This document shows positions 53,902 to 61,597 of a DNA stretch of 64,000 nt, one piece after another. Source of the stretch: Micromonospora citrea. GTDB taxonomy: Bacteria; Actinomycetota; Actinomycetes; Mycobacteriales; Micromonosporaceae. The notes beneath the pieces were generated by a model, which was given only the letters and a program-made list of their open reading frames with translations, was not told the origin of the DNA and did not search any database. A program made the translations under genes and the position numbers. The stretch covers positions 2,706,501 to 2,770,500 of the forward strand of contig NZ_FMHZ01000002.1 of the NCBI RefSeq assembly GCF_900090315.1, written 5' to 3'. Each line of letters opens with the position of its first letter. The first letter of the stretch is position 1.

Positions 53902-54060
53902 CTAGGCCACGAGGCTGGTGAAGAAGTCGCCGAAGCCCTGTGCGATGTCCATGATGCCGCCGCCCAGGGACTTGAAGACGTCCGCGGCGGAATTTGGCCG
54001 GTAGGCGACGAAGAAGATCAAGAATGCGATTCCGGCCCAGGTGAGGACCTTCTTGACCAT
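53902..54060 (-). CDS. Conserved 52-residue membrane protein
   Basis: A short gene: MVKKVLTWAGIAFLIFFVAY, then RPNSAADVFKSLGGGIMDIA and QGFGDFFTSLVA. One membrane helix with a basic start, then an amphipathic helical end. Its codon usage and unusually conserved-looking sequence (I recall near-identical proteins across actinobacteria) make it credible despite its size. GAGAGGATGG lies upstream of the ATG. It ends six bases before the PH-domain gene, so the two are one operon. Confidence 0.85.
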   Translation of the reverse strand: MVKKVLTWAGIAFLIFFVAYRPNSAADVFKSLGGGIMDIAQGFGDFFTSLVA

Positions 54061-54211
54061 GGCGGGCCATCCTCTCGCGCGGCGCCGGGTCCCATTACCG
54101 CAGCGGCACCCAGAGTATCAGTGTGGTGTCGTACAGTGAATATCTGCGTCCGTTCTCCGACATTCCGGGATGGATGTCAAGCCCTGGAGCCCTGCCAGGC
54201 CCCGGAACCCG

Positions 54212-54913
54212 TCACGCCTTCCCGTGCAGATACGGAGACGGTGCGCCGTACACGAGCTCGGGCGGTGTCCACTCGGTCAGGTCGTGCAGCACGACTTCTT
54301 CCGCGAGCAGGTGACCCGCACTCGCCGGCCAGGCTATCGCATGGAGCCACAAACCCCGAGCCTCGCCGGCGTACGCGCTTCGATCAGTCGGCGAGTTCAC
54401 GAGCCACAGTGGAGTCGGATGGCCGGCCACCTTGATCCTGGCCTGCCCGACGTGCTCCGGGTGACCGGGGCCGGGATCGGTGAGCGCCTCGGCCAACTCC
54501 GGGCCGGGATCGGGGCCGACCATCCCGGCGAACCGGGTGCCCAGGCCGACGCCCGGCTCCTCCGCCACGAAGACCAGGTCGGCGGGGCCCTCGCCGAGCG
54601 GCGCGGGGCCGGCGCAGGCCACCGCGGTGGCCCGGACGCCGGTCCGGTCGTCCCCGGCGTACGCGACCCCGGTCACGGTCCAACCCGGCGGCAGCGGCCA
54701 CGGGCACCACAGGGGCGCCGACGGCCGGTGCGGCGGGTCGGCGGCGGCGATGATGCGGTCCACCACGCTCGCCACGATCTCCGCGCCGATGTGCTCGGGC
54801 ACGTGCAGCGGGGGAACCGGCCCGCAGTCCAGGCAGCGCGACTCGGTGTGCATCAGGTCCGGAGCCCGCACCGGGCCCCCACATCTCGGACAACTCACCG
54901 CGACACTCACCAT
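54212..54913 (-). CDS. DUF6758-family protein
   Basis: A 233-residue protein with an N-terminal zinc-type motif SCPRCGGPVRAP and later CLDCG, then WCPWPLPPGWTVTGVAYAGD, VACAGPAPLGEGPADLVFVA, EPGVGLGTRFAGM, ARIKVAGHPTPLWLV and YAGEARGLWLHAIAWPASAG. This pattern matches the DUF6758 family of actinobacteria, conserved but of unknown function. The ATG at 54913 (a GTG follows it directly) is chosen as the first start before the Cys motif. Confidence 0.88.
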   Translation of the reverse strand: MVSVAVSCPRCGGPVRAPDLMHTESRCLDCGPVPPLHVPEHIGAEIVASVVDRIIAAADPPHRPSAPLWCPWPLPPGWTVTGVAYAGDDRTGVRATAVACAGPAPLGEGPADLVFVAEEPGVGLGTRFAGMVGPDPGPELAEALTDPGPGHPEHVGQARIKVAGHPTPLWLVNSPTDRSAYAGEARGLWLHAIAWPASAGHLLAEEVVLHDLTEWTPPELVYGAPSPYLHGKA

Positions 54914-55054
54914 CCCACCGTCACCCCGCACCGCCGCGCCGTCAAGCGGAGCGCCGGTTTCGGTGCCACCGACCGCCCGCTCGCCCCCGGCCGGCACGCC
55001 CGCCGCCCGGGCCGGCGGCGCGACGGCTGCCCACGCGACCAGCGGGCCGGCACC

Positions 55055-55678
55055 TCAGGCCGGCGGCGGGCCGGCGTGCGCGCGGATCCAGGCGTGCATC
55101 GCGATGCCGCTGGCCACGCCGGCGTTGATCGACCGGGTCGAGCCGTACTGGGCGATGGAGAAGAGCTGGTCGCAGGCGGCGCGCGCCGCGTCGGAGAGGC
55201 CCGGCCCCTCCTGCCCGAAGAGCAGGGCGCACCGCCTCGGCAGGGTGGTCGTCTCCAGCGGGCGCGACCCGGGCAGGTTGTCGATGCCGACGACCGGCAG
55301 TTCCCGCCCGGCCGCCCAGGCGACGAACTCCTCGATCGTCTCGTGGTGCCGGACGTGCTGGTAGCGATCGGTCACCATCGCCCCGCGCCGGTTCCACCGG
55401 CGGCGGCCGACGATGTGCACCTCGGCGGCGAGGAAGGCGTTCGCGTTGCGGACGACCGTGCCGATGTTGAAGTCGTGCTGCCAGTTCTCGATCGCCACGT
55501 GGAAGTCGTGCCGACGCCGGTCCAGGTCGGCCACCACGGCCTCGCGCCGCCAGTAGCGGTAGCGGTCGACGACGTTGCGCCGGTCGCCCTCGGCGAGCAG
55601 CTCGGGGTCGTAGCGCGGGTCGTCCGGCGGGTTCCCCGGCCACGGTCCCACACCGACGTCGAGCTGGTCTCCGGTCAC
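55055..55678 (-). CDS. TrmH-family RNA 2'-O-methyltransferase (SPOUT)
   Basis: A 207-residue SPOUT methyltransferase. Motif 1 is ENWQHDFNIGTVVRNANAF, motif 2 CALLFGQEGPGLS and motif 3 FSIAQYGSTRSINAGVASGI, with the trefoil-knot SAM site. Target could be tRNA G18 or 23S rRNA; the sequence alone does not decide. GTG at 55678. It is on the same strand as DUF6758 but separated by 140 bases. Confidence 0.88.
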   Translation of the reverse strand: MTGDQLDVGVGPWPGNPPDDPRYDPELLAEGDRRNVVDRYRYWRREAVVADLDRRRHDFHVAIENWQHDFNIGTVVRNANAFLAAEVHIVGRRRWNRRGAMVTDRYQHVRHHETIEEFVAWAAGRELPVVGIDNLPGSRPLETTTLPRRCALLFGQEGPGLSDAARAACDQLFSIAQYGSTRSINAGVASGIAMHAWIRAHAGPPPA

Positions 55679-55733
55679 GGTCAGGCAGGGTACGGCCCAC
55701 GGGCACCGCCCCGGGCCGCGACCCCGGCCCGCG

Positions 55734-56237
55734 TCAGCCCAGCCCCAGGGCGCCGCCCAGCCGGTCGAGGAAACGGCGGTCGGCGGGAGCCGGCGGCAGC
55801 CCCTCGGCGCCGGCCGTCGCCGCCCGGCAGACCCGGGCCGCGACCGACTGCACCCACTGCCGGTACGCCGCCGAGTCGGCGGGATCGGCCCGCCGCAGCA
55901 CCCGGGTCGCGGCCCGGCAGGCGGCGAGCAGGTCCACCACGTCGGTGAGCCGGTCGACGGGCGGGGACGCGCCGTCGTGCCGGGCGTAGATGGCGGCGAC
56001 CACCGCGCGTACGAGATCGCTGTCGAAGGCGCGACCGGCGGCGACCGCGTCCAGGCCGGCGAGCCCGGCGGCGACCGTCCGGCGGGGCCGGCCGGGGCCG
56101 GGCGCGGCGGCGGCGACGAGCACCCGGCCGGGCAGGCCGGTCAGCAGATCCCACTCGGCGGCGGAGTAGACGGCGGTGGTCGACGGTGCGGCGCGGCGGC
56201 CGGCAGAGGGCGGCTCTCCGGCGACGGAGTGGCTCAT
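55734..56237 (-). CDS. Uncharacterised protein, 167 residues
   Basis: A helical, Ala-rich soluble protein: YSAAEWDLLTGLPGRVLVAA, GLDAVAAGRAFDSDLVRAVV, LTDVVDLLAACRAATRVLRR and YRQWVQSVAARVCRAATAGA. The opening SAAEWDLLTGLPGRVLVAA and the four-helix look suggest a small actinobacterial family, but I cannot assign a function. GGAGGTCCCC lies just before the ATG at 56237. Downstream of maoC, behind a hairpin. Confidence 0.72.
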   Translation of the reverse strand: MSHSVAGEPPSAGRRAAPSTTAVYSAAEWDLLTGLPGRVLVAAAAPGPGRPRRTVAAGLAGLDAVAAGRAFDSDLVRAVVAAIYARHDGASPPVDRLTDVVDLLAACRAATRVLRRADPADSAAYRQWVQSVAARVCRAATAGAEGLPPAPADRRFLDRLGGALGLG

Positions 56238-56279
56238 GGGGACCTCCGGCGCCAGCATATGCCCCGGAAGGGAGAAAGA

Positions 56280-56313
56280 GCCCCTTCCGCCCGGAACCCG
56301 GGCAGGAAGGGGC
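56280..56313. terminator. Hairpin after maoC
   Basis: Nine-base arms GCCCCTTCC and GGAAGGGGC with an inner CCCGG/CCGGG pairing, eight bases downstream of the maoC stop. Confidence 0.75.
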
Positions 56314-56320
56314 CGTCGCG

Positions 56321-56836
56321 TCAGCGCGGCTCGGGGAAGCTCGGCCGCTCCGGGTCCACACCCTCGGGCACGGTCGTGGCCGCGTACTCCTTCTTGGGGA
56401 CCATCACCCGGCGGCGGAAGACGCAGACCATGGTGCCGTCCTGGTTGTAGCCCCGGGTCTCCACCGAGACGACGCCCCGGTCGGGCTTGGAGGACGACTC
56501 CCGCTTGTCCAGCACGGTGGTCTCGCCGTAGATCGTGTCGCCGTGGAAGGTCGGCGCCACGTGCCGCAGCGACTCGACCTCCAGGTTCGCGATCGCCTTG
56601 CCGCTGACGTCGGGCACCGACATGCCCAGCAGCAGCGAGTAGATGTAGTTGCCGACCACGACGTTGCGCTTGAACTGGCTCGCCGACTCGGCGTAGTGCG
56701 CGTCCATGTGCAGCGGGTGGTGGTTCATGGTGAGCAGGCAGAAGAGGTGGTCGTCGTACTCGGTGACCGTCTTGCCGGGCCAGTGCCGGTAGACCGCGCC
56801 GACCTCGAACTCCTCGTAGTAGCGGCCGAACTGCAT
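56321..56836 (-). CDS. MaoC-family dehydratase / enoyl-CoA hydratase
   Basis: A 171-residue hot-dog-fold hydratase. It has FEVGAVYRHWPGKTVTEYDD, then LLTMNHHPLHMDAHYAES (the hydratase-2 His/Asp region) and VPDVSGKAIANLEVESLRHV and TFHGDTIYGETTVLDKRES. This subgroup acts in acyl-CoA catabolism (branched-chain or ethylmalonyl-CoA-type pathways). AAGGGGAC precedes the ATG. A TetR-type palindrome lies about 43 bases upstream. It may act with the acyl-CoA dehydrogenase at the other end of the region, but they are 6 kb apart. Confidence 0.9.
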   Translation of the reverse strand: MQFGRYYEEFEVGAVYRHWPGKTVTEYDDHLFCLLTMNHHPLHMDAHYAESASQFKRNVVVGNYIYSLLLGMSVPDVSGKAIANLEVESLRHVAPTFHGDTIYGETTVLDKRESSSKPDRGVVSVETRGYNQDGTMVCVFRRRVMVPKKEYAATTVPEGVDPERPSFPEPR

Positions 56837-57385
56837 CCTTGTCCCCTTCGACGGGCGGCGATGGAGTTCGGCACAGCATGCCTTATCGAGTGTTAAGGCA
56901 GCGGGTGGGGCGCGGGCCGTGCGGAAATGTCACACCGGCGCTCCCGGGGGGAGACGCAATGAGCGGCGGGGCCCTCCCCGGCACCCGCCGCCCACGCTCT
57001 GATGGGGAAGATTCTGCCGTACGGCAACGCGGAGGGAACAGAGACAGAGGTCACATTTATCTTTTTGTAACACTACTCTCCGTAGCTTCGACAGAAGCCT
57101 TCGGCGATCTCCGCACACCAGATAGCTGCTTGTCAAGCGCCAGATTGCTCATTTGCGCCAACCCGTCGTGTCGATCTTCCTGGAAGCGCTCCCATCACGG
57201 CTTGTCACGCAAATGCGTCCTGCACTTGCGTCCCGCACCGGCGCAACACAGTCGCACCCGTCGATGCGATGGCGATGCGGCCGGCCGCCCGTCGGCGCGC
57301 GTTTCGGTGGTCGGATGCCGGGAATTCCACGAGGTACGCCCTGGTTCCACCAGACGTAGCTATTCCGCGCCGATCGGAGACTTTC
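56837..57385. other. Long gap between maoC and thioredoxin genes
   Basis: About 550 bases, with distinctly less GC than its surroundings, especially 57040-57260. It holds both genes' promoters: the maoC side has the palindrome described separately, and a 6-base-arm inverted repeat ACGCAA...TTGCGT lies near 57207-57231. I find no tRNA and no RNA fold I recognise, and the open frames show no coding bias. Confidence 0.5.
56879..56900. promoter_or_regulatory. Operator-like palindrome upstream of maoC
   Basis: TGCCTTA-N8-TAAGGCA, perfect seven-base arms, centred about 53 bases before the maoC ATG. The size and symmetry suit a TetR- or GntR-type repressor. Confidence 0.55.
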
Positions 57386-57748
57386 ATGGCAACCGTAGAG
57401 CTGACCACGGCAAACTTCGACGAGGTCGCCGGCAGCGACGGCATCGTGCTCGTCGACTTCTGGGCCGAGTGGTGTGGCCCGTGCAAGCGGTTCGCCCCGG
57501 TCTACGAGCGCTCCTCGGAGAAGCACCCCGACATCGTCTTCGGCAAGGTCGACACCGAGGCGCAGCAGGAGCTGGGTGCCAAGTTCGACATCCGCTCCAT
57601 CCCGACCATCATGGCGATCCGCGACGGCGTCATCGTCTTCGCCCAGCCGGGCGCCCTCCCCGAGTCCGCCCTGGAGAACCTGATCGAGCAGGTCCAGGCC
57701 CTCGACATGGACGACGTCCGCCAGAAGCTGGCCGGTCACCAGCACTGA
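57386..57748 (+). CDS. trxA: Thioredoxin
   Basis: A 120-residue thioredoxin with LVDFWAEWCGPCKRFAPVYE (active Cys30/Cys33), KVDTEAQQELGAKFDIRSIP with the cis-proline and GALPESALENLIEQV. The active site WCGPC and length are standard; it reduces disulfides in cytoplasmic enzymes with NADPH-thioredoxin reductase. GGAG lies seven bases before the ATG. It stands alone, with a long upstream region and a perfect terminator hairpin downstream. Confidence 0.93.
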   Translation: MATVELTTANFDEVAGSDGIVLVDFWAEWCGPCKRFAPVYERSSEKHPDIVFGKVDTEAQQELGAKFDIRSIPTIMAIRDGVIVFAQPGALPESALENLIEQVQALDMDDVRQKLAGHQH

Positions 57749-57760
57749 GCCGAGCCTCCA

Positions 57761-57790
57761 CGACGGCCGGGCCCACGGGCCCGGCCGTCG
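57761..57790. terminator. Hairpin after the thioredoxin gene
   Basis: Perfect arms CGACGGCCGGGCCC (57761-57774) and its complement (57777-57790) with a two-base centre, 12 bases after the stop. Confidence 0.78.
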
Positions 57791-57922
57791 TCGCGTCCGG
57801 CGGGCGGGCCCGGCAGTCCTCGCGTCCGGCTGGTCCGACCGGGTCCGCGGGCCGGGCCGATCCCCGCCACCCGGCGGTGACATGTGACCGTCGGAGGGAC
57901 CCGGGACGGGCGGTACATCCCG

Positions 57923-57928
57923 TATCGT
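57923..57928 (+). promoter_or_regulatory. -10 hexamer for a leaderless gene
   Basis: TATCGT nine bases before the ATG at 57938, with no ribosome site. Confidence 0.45.
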
Positions 57929-57937
57929 CACGACCCG

Positions 57938-58378
57938 ATGGAGACCTTGACCCGCCGCGGTCGTGCTGTCCGGCTCGCCGCCACCGCCCTCGGCCTGGCC
58001 GTCCTGCTCGCCGGCACCGTCTGGGGCACCGACGACCACTTCCCGTTCGGCCCGTTCCGGATGTACTCGACCTCGAACCCGCCCAGCCACCCCGCCCCGG
58101 ACACCCGCGTCGAGGGCGTCGACAGCACCGGTGCGGTCGTCGACCTGGGCGAGAGCGCCACGGGCATCCGCCGCGCCGAGATCGAGGGCCAGCAGGACCG
58201 CTACGCCGCCGACCCCGAGCTGCTCACCGAGGTCGCCGACGCGTACGCCGAACGCCACCCCGGCGCGGCCGCGCTGGTGGAGGTCCGCATCGTGATCCGC
58301 TGGCACGGCATCCGGGACGGCCGCCCCACGGGCCGGTGGACCGACGAGACCGTGGTCTCCTGGAAGGCGCACCGATGA
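57938..58378 (+). CDS. Uncharacterised membrane-anchored protein upstream of HTTM protein
   Basis: A 146-residue protein with a basic start and one N-terminal membrane helix (LAATALGLAVLLAGTVWG), then a soluble domain with DDHFPFGPFRMYSTSN and VVDLGESATGIRRAEIEGQQ. It overlaps the next gene by four bases (ATGA at 58375-58378), so the two are translated together. The HFPF-x-PFRMY motif recurs in small partners of HTTM/vitamin K carboxylase-like proteins, by memory and not checked. Function unknown. Confidence 0.75.
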   Translation: METLTRRGRAVRLAATALGLAVLLAGTVWGTDDHFPFGPFRMYSTSNPPSHPAPDTRVEGVDSTGAVVDLGESATGIRRAEIEGQQDRYAADPELLTEVADAYAERHPGAAALVEVRIVIRWHGIRDGRPTGRWTDETVVSWKAHR

Positions 58379-59292
58379 CCCGCTGGTTGACCGAGCCGGT
58401 GCCCCGCGGCCGGGTGGCCGCCTTCCGGACCCTGATCTATCTCTTCGTCGCCGCCGACCTGGTCGTCTTCACCCCGTGGGTGCGCACCCGCGTCTCCGTG
58501 CCCGGGGAGCTCTACCAGCCGCTGCTCGTCGGGCGGGTCCTGCCGCTGCCCACGCCCACGCCGGCGCTGGTCGCCGTGCTCTTCTGGGCCCTGCTGCTGC
58601 TCGCCCTGCTCGCCGCGACCGGCCGGGCACCGCGGTTGCTCGGTTGGGCGGTCTTCGCGCTCTACTTCGAGTGGATGATCGTCGCGATGAGCTACGGCAA
58701 GGTCGACCACGACCGGTTCGGCCTGCTCGTCGCGCTGGCCGTCCTGCCCACCGCCGGACGGGCCCGGCACGGCGACACCACCCGCACCGAGGCGGGCGGC
58801 TGGGCGTTGCGGGTCACCCAGATCGCCGTCATCTGCACGTACTTCCTCGCCGCCTGGGCCAAGCTGCGCTTCGGCGGGCTGGACTGGCTGACCGGCTCGG
58901 TGCTGGCCCGGGCGATCATCCGGCGCGGCACCGAGCTTGCCGACCTGATCGCCTCGGTGCCGTACCTGCTGATCGTCGCCCAGTTCGGCATCGTCGCGTT
59001 CGAGCTGCTCAGCCCGGCGGTCTTCCTGCTGCGGGAGCGCTGGCGGCTGGCGACCGTGGGCTTCTTCTACTCGTTCCACCTGGTCACCATCGCGACCATC
59101 ACCATCTCGTTCGCCCCGCACCTGGCGGCGATGACCAGCTTCCTGCCGCTGGAGCGGGTACGGCCCGTCGTCTGGGGCCGCCGGCTGCTCGGCCGCGCCC
59201 GACGGGACACCGGGCGGGCCTCCGACGCCGCCGGCCCCGCGCCGTCACTGGCCGGTCAGGCGTCCGCGGCCGGCCGGCCGGACGGGCCGTAG
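58375..59292 (+). CDS. HTTM-domain membrane protein
   Basis: A 305-residue protein with about seven hydrophobic segments. The pieces TRWLTEPVPRGRVAAFRTLI, EWMIVAMSYGKVDHDRFGLL and AAWAKLRFGGLDWLTGSVLA are typical of HTTM (horizontally transferred transmembrane) proteins, related to the membrane part of vitamin K gamma-carboxylase. It is coupled to the small gene upstream, and the DCC1-type thiol oxidoreductase lies tail-to-tail with it. The pairing suggests a common redox or lipid-linked function; not proven. Confidence 0.87.
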   Translation: MTRWLTEPVPRGRVAAFRTLIYLFVAADLVVFTPWVRTRVSVPGELYQPLLVGRVLPLPTPTPALVAVLFWALLLLALLAATGRAPRLLGWAVFALYFEWMIVAMSYGKVDHDRFGLLVALAVLPTAGRARHGDTTRTEAGGWALRVTQIAVICTYFLAAWAKLRFGGLDWLTGSVLARAIIRRGTELADLIASVPYLLIVAQFGIVAFELLSPAVFLLRERWRLATVGFFYSFHLVTIATITISFAPHLAAMTSFLPLERVRPVVWGRRLLGRARRDTGRASDAAGPAPSLAGQASAAGRPDGP

Positions 59293-59675
59293 AGACGCTC
59301 CCGCGCCTCCTGCGGCAGCGCGCAGGCGGCCGTTCCACCCGGGAGCCGGTGCCGGTTGCGAGCCACCCAGCGGTACGCGGGCCAGGCGGCGGCGCGTACC
59401 GGCGGGATCCGGAGGCCGACGCCGGCCACCCGCCACAGCGGGCCGCTGTCGCCGAGCAGCTTCGCGATCGCGTCGGGGCCGGCCGCGCGGGAGCCGTCCG
59501 CGCCGACCCACTGCACCGCCTCCTCGCACTCGGCCTCGGTCAGGCCGAGCGCGTCGAGGTCCGCGAACTGCCACGGCACCACGTGGACGCCCGTGGGGAT
59601 GCGCCGGTCGATGAACTCGGCGCAGCGGGTGCAGAACGCGCAGTCCCCGTCGTAGACGAACGTCGACCTCTCCAT
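59256..59675 (-). CDS. DCC1-type thiol-disulfide oxidoreductase (DUF393)
   Basis: A 139-residue protein with the family motif YDGDCAFCTRC (Cys12/Cys15), then FIDRRIPTGVHVVPWQFADL and WRVAGVGLRIPPVRAAAWPA. DUF393/DCC1 proteins have a thioredoxin-like fold with a DxxCxxC active site. The ATG at 59675 has GGAGG upstream. Its 3' end overlaps the 3' end of the convergent HTTM gene by 37 bases, which is unusual and means transcription of each crosses the other. Confidence 0.9.
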   Translation of the reverse strand: MERSTFVYDGDCAFCTRCAEFIDRRIPTGVHVVPWQFADLDALGLTEAECEEAVQWVGADGSRAAGPDAIAKLLGDSGPLWRVAGVGLRIPPVRAAAWPAYRWVARNRHRLPGGTAACALPQEARERLYGPSGRPAADA

Positions 59676-59751
59676 GCCCCCATCCTCCACCCGCCGGGCG
59701 CCGGCCGGACGGCGAGGTGGGCGGGAACACGGCGGGCCGCTTGCGCTCTGC

Positions 59752-59767
59752 TCGCACACGTGTTCGA
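59752..59767. promoter_or_regulatory. SOS (LexA) box upstream of the radical SAM gene
   Basis: TCGCAC-ACGT-GTTCGA, one mismatch from the actinobacterial LexA site TCGAAC-N4-GTTCGA. It ends directly before an in-frame ATG and nine bases before the chosen start of the Rv2578c-type gene. Confidence 0.65.
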
Positions 59768-59776
59768 ATGAGGGCC

Positions 59777-60826
59777 ATGCGCTGGGACAACCTCTCCGCT
59801 CCCCCGGACGAGGGGGTCCCCGATCGGGCAGCGCCAGCGACGCCACCCCTGCCGCTGGCGCTGCCCGGCGCGGTAGCCCGCACCTTCGACACCCCGGGCT
59901 TCAGCGGCATGACGTTCTACGAGATCCGGGCGAAGTCGATCATCAACAAGGTGCCCGGCACGTCACGCGTCCCCTTCGAGTGGACGATCAACCCCTACCG
60001 CGGATGCAGCCATGCATGCAAATACTGCTTTGCGCGGAACACGCACACCTACCTCGACCTCGACGCCGGGGCGGACTTCGACCGGAAGGTCATCGTCAAG
60101 GTCAACGCGGGCGAGCTGGTCCGGCGGGAGCTGGCCGCGCCGCGCTGGCGGGGCGCGCACGTCGCGATGGGCACCAACGTCGACTGCTACCAGCGGGCCG
60201 AGGGGCGCTACCAGCTCATGCCGCAGATCATCGCGGCGCTGCGCGACTTCGCCAACCCGTTCTCGATCCTCACCAAGGGCACGCTGATCCTGCGGGACCT
60301 GCCGCTGCTGCGCCAGGCCGCCGAGGTGACCCGGGTCGGCGTCTCGTACTCCGTGGGTTTCGTCGACGAGCGGCTCTGGCGCGCGGTCGAGCCGGGCACC
60401 CCCAGCCCGCGGCGGCGGCTGGACGCGGTGCGGGCGCTCACCGACGCCGGCTTCGACGTCGGGGTGCTGATGGCGCCGATCCTGCCCGGGCTCAGCGACG
60501 ACGACGCGTCGATCGACGCGACAGTGGCGGCGATCGCCGCCGCCGGGGCGACCAGCGTGACCCCGTTGGCCCTGCACCTGCGGCCCGGGGCCCGGGAGTG
60601 GTACGCGAGCTGGCTCGGCCGCGAGTTCCCGCACCTGGTCCCCCGCTACCGCGAGCTCTACCGCTCCGGCGCCTACGCCCCGCAGTCCTACCAGCGGGAG
60701 CTGACGGCGCGGGTGCGGATCGCGGCGCGCCGGCACGGCCTGCACCGGGGCGAGCGCGGTGACGACCGCCGCCCATCCGACCCGGCACCCGCGCCCCCGC
60801 ACGCCGAGCAGCTCACTCTCATGTAG
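59777..60826 (+). CDS. Rv2578c-family radical SAM protein
   Basis: A 349-residue radical SAM enzyme with the CxxxCxxC cluster motif at Cys77, Cys81 and Cys84 (RGCSHACKYCFAR), FYEIRAKSIINKVPG, the TNVDCYQRAEGRYQL segment and a C-terminal tail rich in Pro/Ala. It belongs to the actinobacterial Rv2578c family, related to spore photoproduct lyase-like radical SAM proteins. The ATG at 59777 precedes MRWDNLS; another ATG at 59768 is possible. The LexA-like box suggests DNA damage induction, and the M. tuberculosis homologue is, as I recall, in the LexA regulon. Confidence 0.9.
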   Translation: MRWDNLSAPPDEGVPDRAAPATPPLPLALPGAVARTFDTPGFSGMTFYEIRAKSIINKVPGTSRVPFEWTINPYRGCSHACKYCFARNTHTYLDLDAGADFDRKVIVKVNAGELVRRELAAPRWRGAHVAMGTNVDCYQRAEGRYQLMPQIIAALRDFANPFSILTKGTLILRDLPLLRQAAEVTRVGVSYSVGFVDERLWRAVEPGTPSPRRRLDAVRALTDAGFDVGVLMAPILPGLSDDDASIDATVAAIAAAGATSVTPLALHLRPGAREWYASWLGREFPHLVPRYRELYRSGAYAPQSYQRELTARVRIAARRHGLHRGERGDDRRPSDPAPAPPHAEQLTLM

Positions 60827-60837
60827 ACGAAGGCCGA

Positions 60838-60843
60838 TACGCT
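60838..60843 (+). promoter_or_regulatory. -10 hexamer for a leaderless membrane gene
   Basis: TACGCT six bases before the GTG at 60850. Confidence 0.5.
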
Positions 60844-60849
60844 GCCCGC

Positions 60850-61575
60850 GTGCGGGAGACGATCGATCGTGCGCTGCGTCGACAGCGCGTCGCGGTGGCG
60901 GTCGCGGTGGCCGTTGGCCTCTTCTGGGGGCTGGCAGCGGGATTGGCGCGCACCAGCGGGCAGGTTGCCCTGCTCACCCTGGTGCCACTGGTCGCGCTGC
61001 TGTGGAGCCTCATGCGCGCTTTCGGCAAGCCGGGCGACGGTGACCTGCGGACGGACGAGCGGGAGCGTGCCTTCTTCGTCCCGCCGACGGCACGGATGAG
61101 CTACCGCTGGGTCCTGCTCGCCTTCCTCACCTACACGACGGCGAACCAGCTCGCCGCGGACCGGGACGACCTGTGGTGGTTCTACCCAGTCCTCGCCGGC
61201 CCGCTCGCCGTACTGCTGGCCGTCCTCCTCTGGCGGCGGGTGCCGAGCGTCGCGCTGACCCCGGACGGGATCGAGGCCGGCCATCCGCTCCAGCAGGTCC
61301 GGGTGCCGTGGGAGGCCCTGGACCCGGCGGTGCCGAGCCCTTCGTACCGGCACTCCAACGTGCTGCGGCTGCCGGTACGCAGCCGCGACCAGGTCCGGTT
61401 CCGGGGGATCGGCTCGCGCCGCCACACCGCCGTCGAGACCGGTGAGCTGGACGTCGCGCCGGACGTGCTGGCCGGGGCGATCCAGCACTACGCCGCGCAT
61501 CCCGAGCACCGCGCGGCGATCGGCACGCCGCAGGAGCACGCCCGGCTGCGCAGCGCGCTCGCGGGCGAGGGCTGA
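60850..61575 (+). CDS. Uncharacterised membrane protein, 241 residues
   Basis: Four hydrophobic segments in the first 130 residues (about 14-33, 39-57, 84-98 and 109-127), then a cytoplasmic C-terminal half with beta-strand character (SVALTPDGIEAGHPLQQVRV, RSRDQVRFRGIGSRRHTAVE) resembling a small PH-like domain. No family named. The GTG at 60850 appears leaderless. It runs in the same direction as the radical SAM gene before it and the CoA-binding gene after it, each with its own leaderless promoter. Confidence 0.75.
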   Translation: MRETIDRALRRQRVAVAVAVAVGLFWGLAAGLARTSGQVALLTLVPLVALLWSLMRAFGKPGDGDLRTDERERAFFVPPTARMSYRWVLLAFLTYTTANQLAADRDDLWWFYPVLAGPLAVLLAVLLWRRVPSVALTPDGIEAGHPLQQVRVPWEALDPAVPSPSYRHSNVLRLPVRSRDQVRFRGIGSRRHTAVETGELDVAPDVLAGAIQHYAAHPEHRAAIGTPQEHARLRSALAGEG

Positions 61576-61585
61576 GCGGCGAGGA

Positions 61586-61591
61586 TAGAGT
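61586..61591 (+). promoter_or_regulatory. -10 hexamer for the leaderless CoA-binding gene
   Basis: TAGAGT six bases before the GTG at 61598. Confidence 0.5.
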
Positions 61592-61597
61592 CGGCGG

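Noticed and set aside
56839..59292. An 817-codon open frame on the plus strand from maoC to the HTTM stop
   Set aside because: Only the last 305 codons (from 58375) are the HTTM gene; the first part overlaps trxA in another frame and is low-complexity Arg/Pro with no conserved motif.
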